Shown in pieces: positions 44,169 through 52,181 of a stretch of 64,000 nucleotides of DNA (the first letter of the stretch is position 1; the number at the start of each line of letters is the position of its first letter). Source of the DNA: Lachnospiraceae bacterium (lineage in GTDB: Bacteria; Bacillota; Clostridia; Lachnospirales; Lachnospiraceae); NCBI GenBank assembly GCA_910575475.1, contig CAJTGD010000005.1:1-64000 (forward strand). Reading direction: 5' to 3'. Made by a program: the position numbers and the translations under genes. The notes under the pieces were generated by a model. That model was not told the DNA's origin, ran no database searches, and saw only the letters and a list, made by a program, of their open reading frames with translations.

Positions 44169-45137
44169 ATGAAGACAAGATTATTAAGGGATATTGAAGT
44201 ATCCGAGGTCGGCATGGGATGCATGGCGTTTTCACACGGCTATGGGCAGATACCGCCGGAGGAATACAGCGTGGAAGCAATCCGGAATGCTTACCGGAAG
44301 GGATGCACGTTTTTTGATACCGCAGAAATCTACAGCCCGAACCTTTCCGGCATTGGGCATAATGAGCGCATTGTGGGAAAAGCGCTGCATGGGGTAAGGG
44401 AACAGGTGGTGATTGCCACGAAGCTGTTCTTAAATGGATTTGAAGCGATCGGAAGGGGCTCTGTTTACAATGCAGTCCGCAGACATTTGGAAGGCTCGCT
44501 AAAGCGGCTTGGGACGGACTGGGTGGACATATATTATCTCCACAGAATGGGCGGCGTGTCCGTGGAAAAGATTGCGGAAGCTATGGGCAGGCTCATGGAG
44601 GATGGACTGATTCGTGGTTGGGGACTGTCGCAGGTAGATGTACCTGTTATTAAAAAGGCGAACAGGGTGACGCCGCTCTTGGCAGTCCAGAATATTTATT
44701 CCATGGTAGAGCGGGACGCGGAACAGGGTGTAATCCCATACTGTCTGGAGAACAACATCGGCTTTGTCCCGTTTTCACCGATTGCCAGCGGGCTTCTTTC
44801 CGGGAAGATTACGGTGGACACACAATTTGAGAGGCATGATGATGTCAGAAACTGGGTTCCGCAGCTTTCCAAAGCAAACATAGCGGGCAACCAGCCAATC
44901 ATTGACCTTTTGAAAAAATATGCGGAGATGAAAAATGCGACCAGCGCACAGATTTCCCTGGCGTGGATGCTGCACAAATATCTAAATGTAGTCCCAATAC
45001 CAGGTTCAAAAAATAAGGAGCGCATTGTTGAGAATCTGGATGCGTCCAAAGTGGAGCTGACAGACGAAGAGTTCCGCTCTTTGGAGGAAGCGCTGGATGG
45101 GTGCAGGGTATATGGCCACCGGGGATTTCACAGGTAG
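44169..45137 (+). CDS. aldo/keto reductase
   Basis: A 322-aa NAD(P)H-dependent aldo/keto reductase of the YajO/Tas type: GMGCMAFSHGYG, FFDTAEIYSP (catalytic Asp/Tyr), VVIATKLF (Lys), DIYYLHRMGG (His), and the C-terminal cofactor segment IPGSKNKERIVENLDASKVELT. Cytoplasmic, no signal. It starts 13 bases after the preceding reductase and belongs to the same operon. Likely substrate: a small aldehyde, ketone or quinone. Confidence 0.9.
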   Translation: MKTRLLRDIEVSEVGMGCMAFSHGYGQIPPEEYSVEAIRNAYRKGCTFFDTAEIYSPNLSGIGHNERIVGKALHGVREQVVIATKLFLNGFEAIGRGSVYNAVRRHLEGSLKRLGTDWVDIYYLHRMGGVSVEKIAEAMGRLMEDGLIRGWGLSQVDVPVIKKANRVTPLLAVQNIYSMVERDAEQGVIPYCLENNIGFVPFSPIASGLLSGKITVDTQFERHDDVRNWVPQLSKANIAGNQPIIDLLKKYAEMKNATSAQISLAWMLHKYLNVVPIPGSKNKERIVENLDASKVELTDEEFRSLEEALDGCRVYGHRGFHR

Positions 45138-45148
45138 CGGCAGAGTGT

Positions 45149-45172
45149 GGCAGTTTTATAGGAAAAACTGCC
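45149..45172 (+). terminator. hairpin after the aldo/keto reductase
   Basis: GGCAGTTTT and AAAACTGCC form a 9-bp stem around six bases, 11 bases after the stop codon. There is no T-run, so it may be a weak terminator or an mRNA 3'-end structure. Confidence 0.45.
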
Positions 45173-45210
45173 GCAGTCGGCGGATAAGAAATTTTAGACA
45201 GGTAAGAAAC

Positions 45211-45835
45211 TGAACCACTACCGGCTAAAGCCGGTAGGTTCGGTTTGCTGCTGAAGCAGCCTAAAGTTGTCGCCACTTTACTTATTTCCCTTTTTACTTA
45301 ACTTATCTCAAAGTTGTCCGTTTTTGTTTTCTCTTGTAAATCTTGATTTTGGATATACTCTTTGATAATTTCATCTGTCACATTTCCACTACTTGCTACA
45401 AAGTATCCTCTTGCCCATAAATGTTGCCCCCAAAATTGTTTGTTCAATTCTTTATATTCCATTTGCAGTTTCCTTGATGTTGCCCCTTTAATATACTGTA
45501 CCAGTTTGCTTGCTGACAAATGCGGCGGGACTGACACTAACATGTGGATGTAATCAATCCCAACATGACCCGCTAGGATTTCCACATCATTTCTTTGGCA
45601 AATGGTTCGGATCAATTCTCTTGGCCGAACTGCTATTTTCCCTGTAATTACTGGTTTCCTATATTTCGTAATCCATACCAAATGGTACTTGATATCATAC
45701 GTGCAATGTGACGATTTTCTATAATTCTCCATATTCTTCACCTCACGTTTAGTATCTCAATTTTTCTTTTTTCTAAACTTGAGGTTATGGGGTTGACCTA
45801 AAGGTTTCGCCTAAAGGCGAGGGTTTTAACCCCAT
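45211..45835 (-). mobile_element. IS200/IS605-type insertion sequence inside the redox cassette
   Basis: A single-gene Y1 element on the minus strand. One end carries the hairpin CTACCGGC-TAAA-GCCGGTAG (45218-45237); the other a branched stem closed by ATGGGGTT / AACCCCAT (45787-45835) with an inner CGCC-TAAA-GGCG. It separates the aldo/keto reductase from the flavodoxin gene without obviously truncating either. Exact ends are approximate. Confidence 0.78.
45298..45732 (-). CDS. tnpA: IS200/IS605 family transposase with altered HUH motif
   Basis: A 144-aa Y1 transposase of a subgroup distinct from the other two in the window (YDIKYHLVWITKYRKPVITG, SVPPHLSASKLVQYIKGATSRKL, LWARGYFVASSGNVTDEIIKEYIQNQ with the candidate tyrosine). 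The metal-binding motif normally reads DH-U-H; here it is DYIHMLV, the first His changed to Tyr (codon TAC where CAC is expected). This would probably weaken or abolish strand cleavage. The ATG at 45732 follows GAGGTG. Confidence 0.88.
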   Translation of the reverse strand: MENYRKSSHCTYDIKYHLVWITKYRKPVITGKIAVRPRELIRTICQRNDVEILAGHVGIDYIHMLVSVPPHLSASKLVQYIKGATSRKLQMEYKELNKQFWGQHLWARGYFVASSGNVTDEIIKEYIQNQDLQEKTKTDNFEIS

Positions 45836-45866
45836 TATACAGACAATAAAAGATGGAGGTATTGCC

Positions 45867-46401
45867 ATGAAAAAAGTATTGATCGCTTATTTTTCCCATG
45901 AGGGAGAAGCCTATGTGGGAGGGAAAATTGTAAAATTGAAAATCGGAAATACAAGGGTTGCGGCACAGATGATCCATGGATTGACAGGCGGGGATGTATT
46001 CCGCATTGAAACGGAGAAACCATATCCGGATGAACATATGGAAAACGTAGAGCTGGCAAAATCCGAGCAGTATGCAAAAGCGCGCCCGGTATTGAAAGCG
46101 GATGCCCTGAAAATGGATGACTATGATACCGTGATCTTGGGTTACCCTAAACTGGTGGGGCGATATGCCGATGATCGTTTACAATTTTTTGGAAAGCTAT
46201 GATTTTTCCGAAAAAACGGTAATTCCATTCTGTACACATGGCGGCAGTGGATTGTCTGGCACGGAAAGCACCATTAAGGATATTACGGGAGCCGAGATGA
46301 TGGATGGCTTTGACATTGCCGGTGCAACGGCGCAGAATCAGAGGGACAAAGCAAATGAGGCGGTGTCAGAGTGGCTGCGGGAAGGTGGATTTATTGAGTG
46401 A
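45867..46401 (+). pseudogene. flavodoxin, frameshifted by one base
   Basis: The frame from ATG 45867 (GGAGG upstream) reads as a flavodoxin, KKVLIAYFSHEGEAYVGG...YDTVILGYP, then leaves frame at CCTAAAC and ends at 46202. One base out, the protein continues MPMIVYNFLESYDFSEKTVIPFCTHGGSGLSGTE to WLREGGFIE at 46401. Dropping one A from AAA (46149-46151) gives the family sequence YPNWWGDMPM, so a single-base insertion is the cause. Flavodoxins of this type shuttle electrons through FMN and often accompany aldo/keto reductases. Confidence 0.87.
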
Positions 46402-46411
46402 AGGAGGACGG

Positions 46412-47544
46412 ATGCAGAAATGTATCACTTGTATACTGATTATGCTAGTACAGCATTGCGTATATAATGGTGAATAATGTGTCTGATATTTTTGTCAGGA
46501 CAAGGCGGAGGAAAGAGGCGATGCGGTGGCATCGTTGATTGACGACAACGCAGTGCTGGCAGAAATAGCAGGTGCAGAATTCACCGTTAATTACGCAATG
46601 CTGTACTAGTGGCGTTTTTGACGCTCTCCGCTTGCGGTAATCCGGAAAATCAGGATATGCAGGAGCTGGTAACTGGCACGGCAGAGATTTCCGATACAGG
46701 AACTGCCGAAGAGGGAATATCGGAATCTGAACATAAACCTTCTGATACCACAGAAATCAAGCTGACCTTTGGGAACGAAATTGTTTTTGCAGCGATGGAT
46801 AACAGTGAAACGACACAAGCATTCTTGGAATTGCTCCCTCTGACGCTTTCCATGAACCGTTATGGAGATCGGGAGTATTATGCGCCGATTTCAGAGCTAC
46901 CGGAAAACGGAGAGGATATTCCAGATTTTGAAAATGGGGACATTACTTATTTTATGTCAGGAAAATCCCTCGCTATTTTTTTCGGAAATGAAGGGAATTC
47001 CAGTCAGGGCGGTCTGATCTGTATGGGGAAGATTGCTTCGGATTTAAGTGTATTTGAGACAATGGAGGACAATGTATCCGTGACGGTTGAAATCGCAGAC
47101 AGGCAGGAAGGAGAAGTTATGCAGGAATATGATTTTTCTGTTTTTGATAATGTGGAACTGATCGGAGTGGATCTGTCTGCCATGAGCAGGGAGCAGGTGG
47201 AAGTCCTCTACCAACAGGCGAGGTATTGCCAGGCAATGACCGATGCGGATATTGATACCATGCGGGAACTTGTGCCGGAGGACATGACCTTTACGCATAT
47301 GAGTGGCAGACAGCAGACGCGGGAAGAATATTTTGCGGATGTGGAGAATGGCAGCCTCCGGTATTTTACGATTGGTATTGATTCCCCGGTGGTGGAAGTA
47401 GACGGATATACTGCCTCTGTCACGTATACTTCGGTATTGAATGCCAATGCTTATGGTGCAAGGGGAACTTACCGCATGACTGGAACACACTGGTTCGAAA
47501 AATGGCAGGACAAATGGTTTCTCAGTAACGCACCTGACGAATAG
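46412..47544 (+). pseudogene. cyclophilin-like/SnoaL-like lipoprotein, interrupted by a MITE in the signal peptide
   Basis: The original start is ATG 46412 after AAGGAGG; eleven codons (MQKCITCILIM) lead straight into the MITE and the frame stops inside it. After the MITE the frame resumes as VAFLTLSACGN, the end of a lipoprotein signal with lipobox LSAC. Removing one CTAG copy plus the element rejoins the halves exactly in frame. The mature part has a cyclophilin-like domain (EIKLTFGNEIVFAAMDNSETTQAFLELLP...YYAPISELP) and a C-terminal DUF4440/SnoaL-like domain (YCQAMTDADIDTMRELVPEDMTFTHMSG). A GTG at 46609 could start a form without n-region, but has no ribosome site. Confidence 0.88.
46445..46609. 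mobile_element. MITE-like element, copy 2
   Basis: A 165-bp element nearly identical to 2656-2819, with the same perfect 18-bp terminal inverted repeats and a few internal differences (for example GGTGGCATCGTTG for GGTGCATCGCTG). It lies inside the signal-peptide codons of a lipoprotein gene; CTAG (or TA) stands at both junctions as the likely target duplication. Confidence 0.92.
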
Positions 47545-47554
47545 GAGGTGCAGT

Positions 47555-48280
47555 ATGAGCTTACCGAAAACGACCGATAAGAAGGAAGTATATTTTAAGA
47601 AAAGAAAACAGGCTGTGCGTATGCTGGCGGATGTAGGCATGACGGGCTTGCTTCCCCTGCTTATGGCTTATTCCCTGATTGGGGAGGCTGTGCATGAATG
47701 GATGGGTATTTTCATGTTCCTGCTTTTTATCCTGCACCATGTATTGAATTTTTCGTGGTACAGAAATCTGTTTCGGGGGCATTATTCCGTTTCCCGCATA
47801 TTGAAGACGATATCCGCTCTGTTTTTGATCCCGGTTATGCTGGCTTTGCCGGTCAGTGGGATCATGATGTCCCGTCATATATTTCCGGGTTTGGGCAGCA
47901 GTTTATCTCTTGTGCGGACAGTGCATCTTTTCGCCTCCTATTGGGGATTTGTACTTATGTCGCTGCATATAGGGCTTCACTGGAGGATGGCTGTCGGTAT
48001 GACAGGAAACTTATGTGGCAGGAAGAAAATAGGCAGGACTGGTATTCTCCTGCTTCGTATTGCGTTTCGGCTTATAGCACTGTATGGAGTTTATGCGTTT
48101 GTCCGCAGACAAATTGGCTCTTATATGTTTCTTCAAAACCAGTTTGTCTTTTTTGATTTTGGGGAACCCCGCATTTTCTTTTTTATGGATTATCTTGCGG
48201 TGATGTGTTTGTTTGCGGTATGCGGGTATTATGCCGTAGGTGGGGTAGCACTGCTGGAGAAAAGGAGAAAAAGGGCATGA
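47555..48280 (+). CDS. DUF4405 domain membrane protein
   Basis: A 241-aa integral membrane protein with cytochrome b561-like topology: conserved histidines in FLLFILHHVLNFSWYRNL and VLMSLHIGLHWRMAVG could bind haem, and about six helices span residues 30-235. DUF4405 proteins are thought to be membrane electron carriers. It starts after AGGAGG, 10 bases behind the lipoprotein gene, and overlaps the next gene by four bases. This agrees with a redox role for the cassette. Confidence 0.8.
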   Translation: MSLPKTTDKKEVYFKKRKQAVRMLADVGMTGLLPLLMAYSLIGEAVHEWMGIFMFLLFILHHVLNFSWYRNLFRGHYSVSRILKTISALFLIPVMLALPVSGIMMSRHIFPGLGSSLSLVRTVHLFASYWGFVLMSLHIGLHWRMAVGMTGNLCGRKKIGRTGILLLRIAFRLIALYGVYAFVRRQIGSYMFLQNQFVFFDFGEPRIFFFMDYLAVMCLFAVCGYYAVGGVALLEKRRKRA

Positions 48281-48828
48281 AAAGAATACTTGTTCCTTAT
48301 GCGGGGGATGATTATGAACTTTCTGCGGATTTGATTCTGGTAACACACCCGCATTATGATCACAACATGGTTGATAAAGTGCAGAACCGGAATCCAGGCT
48401 GTGAGATCATCACGCAGGACGAGGCAATCCAGAATGGAGAACACCAGATATTTGACCTGGGCTATGTGACAGTGGAGGCGGTAGAAGCAGGCTATAATTC
48501 CCTGCATGATGTGAGTGATTGCGTAGGCTACATACTGACTTTTTCTGATGGAAAGTCTGTCTATGTGACAGGCGATACATCAACCACAGAGCAGATGCCA
48601 CTGCTGGCAGAAAAAAACATTGATTATGCTTTTTTCTGTTGTGATGGAATTTATAATATGGGACTTGACGAAGCTGCGGAATGTGCGGAATTGGTTGGGG
48701 CAAAGCATAATATTCCCTACCATGTGACAGCTAAGGAGGGCGTTGTGTTTGACAGGGAACTGGCGGAGCAGTTTGAAGCGCCAGACCGTTTGATTGTGGA
48801 AGCTGGGGAAGAAATTGTAATTGAATAA
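48277..48828 (+). CDS. MBL-fold metallo-hydrolase, short N-terminus
   Basis: A 183-aa metallo-beta-lactamase-fold protein (UlaG-like group). The metal motif THPHYDH comes only about 24 residues from the start; further ligands fit YNSLHDVSD, YVTGDTS and PYHVTAKEG. Family members usually have a longer N-terminal strand-rich segment before HxHxDH, so the ATG at 48277 may open a deleted gene: VPYAGDDYELSADLILVTHPH looks like an internal part of a longer protein. The ATG overlaps the DUF4405 stop by four bases. Function uncertain. Confidence 0.7.
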   Translation: MKRILVPYAGDDYELSADLILVTHPHYDHNMVDKVQNRNPGCEIITQDEAIQNGEHQIFDLGYVTVEAVEAGYNSLHDVSDCVGYILTFSDGKSVYVTGDTSTTEQMPLLAEKNIDYAFFCCDGIYNMGLDEAAECAELVGAKHNIPYHVTAKEGVVFDRELAEQFEAPDRLIVEAGEEIVIE

Positions 48829-48856
48829 AACTTATGGAACGAATGGAGGAAACGCA

Positions 48857-49963
48857 ATGAAAAAATTTGGTTTTGGATTAATGAGGCTGCCTGTGGTAAA
48901 TGGAAATTACAGTGAGGTGGATATTCCGAAAATGACGGAAATGGTGGATGCTTTTCTCGAAGCAGGCGGCACATACTTTGACACGGCATATCCGTATCAT
49001 GGCGGCAGCAGCGAGAAAGCGTTCAGGGAAACCGTGGTAAAACGGTATCCGAGGGAGCGTTTTACCATTACGGATAAGATGCCGGTTTACATGGTACAGA
49101 AAACGGAACAGATGCAGGGGATATTTGAAGAACAGCTAAACCGGTGCGGTGTGGAGTATTTTGATTATTACTGGCTTCATGCACTGGCTGGCACCAACTA
49201 CGAGAATGTCCAGAAAGTAGGGGCATTTGATTTTCTGGTACAGAAAAAAGAAGAAGGGAGAATCCGTCATATCGGTTTTTCTTTTCATGACTCGCCGGAA
49301 CTTCTGGAGCGCATATTGAAGGATCATCCGGAAACGGAATATGTGCAGCTTCAGTTGAATTATCTGGATTGGGAGGATGCCGCGCTCCGGGCGAAGGAAT
49401 GCTATGAGATTGCCACACGGCATGGCAAGCCGGTGATCGTGATGGAACCGATCAAAGGGGGTGCGCTTGCAAATATCCCGGAGAAAGCGGACGAGATATT
49501 GAAGGCACAGACACCGGGACTTTCTACGGCATCGTGGGCAATCCGTTTTGCAGCCACTCATGAAAATGTGATGATGGTACTTTCAGGGATGAGCAATATG
49601 GAACAGGTTGAGGATAACTTAAGCTACATGAAGGATTTTAAACCTTTGAGCGAAGCAGAAATGAAAGCATTGAAACAGGCTGCGGATATTATCCGTTCCG
49701 GGATTGCGATTCCTTGTACGGCTTGCAGATATTGCATCAGTGAGAGTGAATGCCCGAAGAATATTGCGATTCCGGATTATTTCGCATTATACAACGATAA
49801 TAAAAATTTTAAGGGGATGGTATCATCCATCTATTATAACAATCTGGCATTGACACACGGAAAAGCGTCGGAGTGCATCGGCTGTGGAAAATGCGAAAAA
49901 CATTGTCCGCAGCATTTGCCGATCCGGGAATATTTAAAGGATGTAGCGGAAGTGTTTGGCTGA
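48857..49963 (+). CDS. aldo/keto reductase with C-terminal 4Fe-4S domain
   Basis: A 368-aa reductase. The AKR barrel runs from FGFGLMRLP to about residue 275 with catalytic residues in YFDTAYPYHGG (Asp, Tyr), FTITDKMP (Lys) and YYWLHALAG (His). The C-terminal ferredoxin-like part has clusters CTACRYCISESECPKNI and CIGCGKCEKHCPQHLPI, enough for two 4Fe-4S centres. Such proteins are common in anaerobes and may take electrons from ferredoxin or flavodoxin; a flavodoxin gene (now broken) is in the same cassette. It starts after GGAGG. Confidence 0.9.
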   Translation: MKKFGFGLMRLPVVNGNYSEVDIPKMTEMVDAFLEAGGTYFDTAYPYHGGSSEKAFRETVVKRYPRERFTITDKMPVYMVQKTEQMQGIFEEQLNRCGVEYFDYYWLHALAGTNYENVQKVGAFDFLVQKKEEGRIRHIGFSFHDSPELLERILKDHPETEYVQLQLNYLDWEDAALRAKECYEIATRHGKPVIVMEPIKGGALANIPEKADEILKAQTPGLSTASWAIRFAATHENVMMVLSGMSNMEQVEDNLSYMKDFKPLSEAEMKALKQAADIIRSGIAIPCTACRYCISESECPKNIAIPDYFALYNDNKNFKGMVSSIYYNNLALTHGKASECIGCGKCEKHCPQHLPIREYLKDVAEVFG

Positions 49964-49999
49964 TAATAGCTAAATAAATGGGATATTAAAAGTATAACT

Positions 50000-50479
50000 A
50001 TGCTTCAGTATATTCTGAATGGAGGAGGTGGTAATATCGGCCGTGTATTAATAATTGAGTCCAATGAAGGGAGTCATTCAATTATTGATGAAATAATAGA
50101 AACTTTGAAAAAGCATCCTGAATTTGAACTTTTATGGTTGAAGCACGAGCCGGTGTTATCACTTCCTGGTTTAGAAATTGATTCGGCTCACCGAAAGGTA
50201 TATTGTGATAAGCTGGAGATTAGCCTGACGGCAAAGGAATATGATCTTCTCTGCCTGTTCGTGGCAAATAAGGGGTGTGTCCTTACCTATGACCAGATAT
50301 ATCGGAAGGTATGGGGAGAGGAGGCTTTTGGAAATGCGAACAATGCGATAGCCTGCCATGTCCATAACCTGCGTGAAAAGATAGGCAGGTTATTGCCGGA
50401 GGGCAGTTTTGTCATTCGGTGTGTACGGGAAGTCGGGTATTGTTTTGAAACGGATAGTGAATATATTGTATCTACATAA
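50000..50479 (+). CDS. OmpR-type winged helix protein without a full receiver domain
   Basis: A DNA-binding protein (up to 159 aa). The C-terminal half is an OmpR/PhoB-type winged helix: LEISLTAKEYDLLCLFVANKGCVLTYDQIYRKVWGEE, then NAIACHVHNLREKI and VIRCVREVGYCFE. The N-terminal ~60 residues (RVLIIESNEGSHSIIDEI) are too short for a phosphorylatable receiver. The start is unclear: ATG 50000 lacks a ribosome site, while GGAGGAGG is followed by an in-frame ATC at 50036 where a start codon would be expected. A fragment of a similar gene is at 63332. Confidence 0.75.
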   Translation: MLQYILNGGGGNIGRVLIIESNEGSHSIIDEIIETLKKHPEFELLWLKHEPVLSLPGLEIDSAHRKVYCDKLEISLTAKEYDLLCLFVANKGCVLTYDQIYRKVWGEEAFGNANNAIACHVHNLREKIGRLLPEGSFVIRCVREVGYCFETDSEYIVST

Positions 50480-50480
50480 A

Positions 50481-50512
50481 GGCGGTTTAGGAAACTGAAC
50501 CGTCTTATTTTT
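50481..50512 (+). terminator. terminator after the winged helix gene
   Basis: GGCGGTTTAG pairs with CTGAACCGTC (G-T pairs included) around GAAA and is followed by TTATTTTTTT. A similar structure follows the related fragment at 63484. Confidence 0.75.
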
Positions 50513-50717
50513 TTGGTCGTTTTTCTTTTCACGTTTCAGGAAGTTTCACCACAGTTCTTTATAATCAGATTATATGTGATATTCTTCATTCTGCCATGTC
50601 GTAACTTGCGATATTCTACAGCGTTCCTACAGATTCACTAAAGCAGTTCTACAAAAGCATTTTTTATAATTTCCCCATTGACAAGCTGTCAGGGGAAAGC
50701 GGAACTGTATAAAGACG

Positions 50718-51176
50718 ATGTTCGTCAGGGCGCTGAACAATTTCTGCGGGGAAAGGGCGGAGATCACGGCGGCATTTGAGGAGATGAAGGAGGCGGCGTT
50801 TGGGACGGACGAACTGGACAGGGAGAAGAAGAACCTGCAGGAGGAGATGAACGTGGTGGCGGAGCTGATACAGCAGTGCATTGCGGAGAACGCCCGCGTG
50901 GCGCAGAACCAGGCAGAATACGAAAAACGCTATCATGCTCTTGCGGAGCGGTTCGACAGGGCGAAGGCGCGGCTCGGCGAGGTGGAGGACGGGATCGTGG
51001 CAAAGCAGGCGCAGAGGGAGATGATGCAGAACCTGGTGGATACGCTGGGAGCGATGCCGGATGCGGTGGACAGCTTCGATGAGGGCGCATGGTACGCACT
51101 GGTGGATCATGCGACGGTCTATGGCAGGGATGACGTCCGGTTTACCTTTAAGAACGGGATGGAGATTAAGGTATAA
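50718..51176 (+). pseudogene. serine recombinase, C-terminal fragment
   Basis: A 152-codon frame corresponding to the C-terminal part of a large serine recombinase: a coiled-coil stretch (LDREKKNLQEEMNVVAELIQQCIAENARVAQNQAEYEKRYHALAERFDRAKARL) and the closing WYALVDHATVYGRDDVRFTFKNGMEIKV that typifies the family. There is no catalytic domain and no ribosome site at the ATG. It is the natural counterpart of the N-terminal fragment at 39942, about 10.5 kb upstream on the same strand, although the central region is missing from both. Confidence 0.8.
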
Positions 51177-51327
51177 GGGTTTATAGGGCAGAAGAGGCTT
51201 CTGACGCACTTGGAGTGTGGGCAGGGGCTTTTCTTTTTTATGGGATATCCGGTTTTTCAAATGGTATAAAAGTACAGGGGAGATCAAGACCGGATTTGGG
51301 CATTCAGATGAAATTTACTTTATCCTC

Positions 51328-51385
51328 TTGACAAAAGCTGCTGTCTGGACTATACTGTGTAACAGTGATATATAACAGCGTTACA
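51328..51385 (+). promoter_or_regulatory. promoter and probable autorepression site of a TetR gene
   Basis: Consensus TTGACA (51328-51333) and TATACT (51351-51356) are 17 bases apart. A 28-base imperfect dyad with ends TGTAAC / GTTACA (51358-51385) covers the start of transcription, a typical TetR operator position. Confidence 0.75.
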
Positions 51386-51406
51386 AAGAAAGGGGCGTGC
51401 TGCAGA

Positions 51407-52024
51407 ATGAGTGAGCCGGAAAAAAGCACACTGGAGCTGATCCATGCGGCGGCAAAAGCGGAATTTATGGAAAAGGGATTCCAGGCTGCTTCCCTGCGCA
51501 ACATTGTCAAAACGGCAGGCGTGACCACCGGGGCATTTTACGGCTATTACGACAGCAAGGAAGAACTGTTCGCAGCCCTGGTGGATCCGGCCTATGAATA
51601 TATGATGGGGCGGTATAAGCAGACCCATGAATATTTTGAAAGTCTGCCCATGGAAAAGCAGCCGGAGCAGATGGGAAAGATGTCATCAGAGTGTATGAAT
51701 GAGCTGCTGGCATATTCCTGTGAGCATATGGATGAATTTTACCTGATCCTGAAATGTTCGGCGGGTACGAAATACGCATCCATGATCGATGACATGGTGG
51801 AGATTGAGGTGGAGGCTACCCATCATTATTATGAAGTCTTAGAGCGGCTTGGGACTCCTTCCCCCAAAATTGACGAAAGGCTGGAGCATATCATGGCAAC
51901 AGGGATGATAGGCGCCTTTTTTGAAATGGTCCTCCATAGGATGCCTTTTGAAGAAGCAAAGGCGTTTTTGCAGCAGTTAAATGATTTCTACACCGCAGGG
52001 TGGATGAAAATCATGGGGCAGTAA
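51407..52024 (+). CDS. TetR/AcrR family regulator (ahead of ABC pair 2)
   Basis: A 205-aa TetR-type regulator: the helix-turn-helix is FQAASLRNIVKTAGVTTGAFYGYYDSKEELF (about residues 27-57), followed by a helical ligand-binding domain. It lies on the same strand, about 160 bases before the ABC pair at 52182. A close paralogue precedes ABC pair 3 (similar C-termini: FEMVLHRMPFEEAKAFLQQLNDFYTAGW and FEVVIHDMPMEEARNYINELRAFYGNGW), so the regulator was duplicated with its transporter. Confidence 0.87.
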   Translation: MSEPEKSTLELIHAAAKAEFMEKGFQAASLRNIVKTAGVTTGAFYGYYDSKEELFAALVDPAYEYMMGRYKQTHEYFESLPMEKQPEQMGKMSSECMNELLAYSCEHMDEFYLILKCSAGTKYASMIDDMVEIEVEATHHYYEVLERLGTPSPKIDERLEHIMATGMIGAFFEMVLHRMPFEEAKAFLQQLNDFYTAGWMKIMGQ

Positions 52025-52086
52025 TCCGAGCCGACAGCTAATATATAGAAAGTTTGCATTGCGGGCTTTCTATTATATTTTCTCCA

Positions 52087-52107
52087 TAGGTTAGCGAAAA
52101 CTAACTA
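52087..52107. promoter_or_regulatory. inverted-repeat operator 2 (GGTTAG-N6-CTAAC)
   Basis: TAGGTTAG-CGAAAA-CTAACTA lies about 75 bases before the first gene of ABC pair 2. The preceding ~60 bases also resemble the leader at 31570-31620 (CTAATATATA, a small hairpin, then a T-rich stretch). Confidence 0.65.
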
Positions 52108-52181
52108 ACATTTCATAAGGGTAACAGGGAATGACTGCAGCGTTTCCTTTATCATAAAAAACATACAAGGAGGTCTTATCT

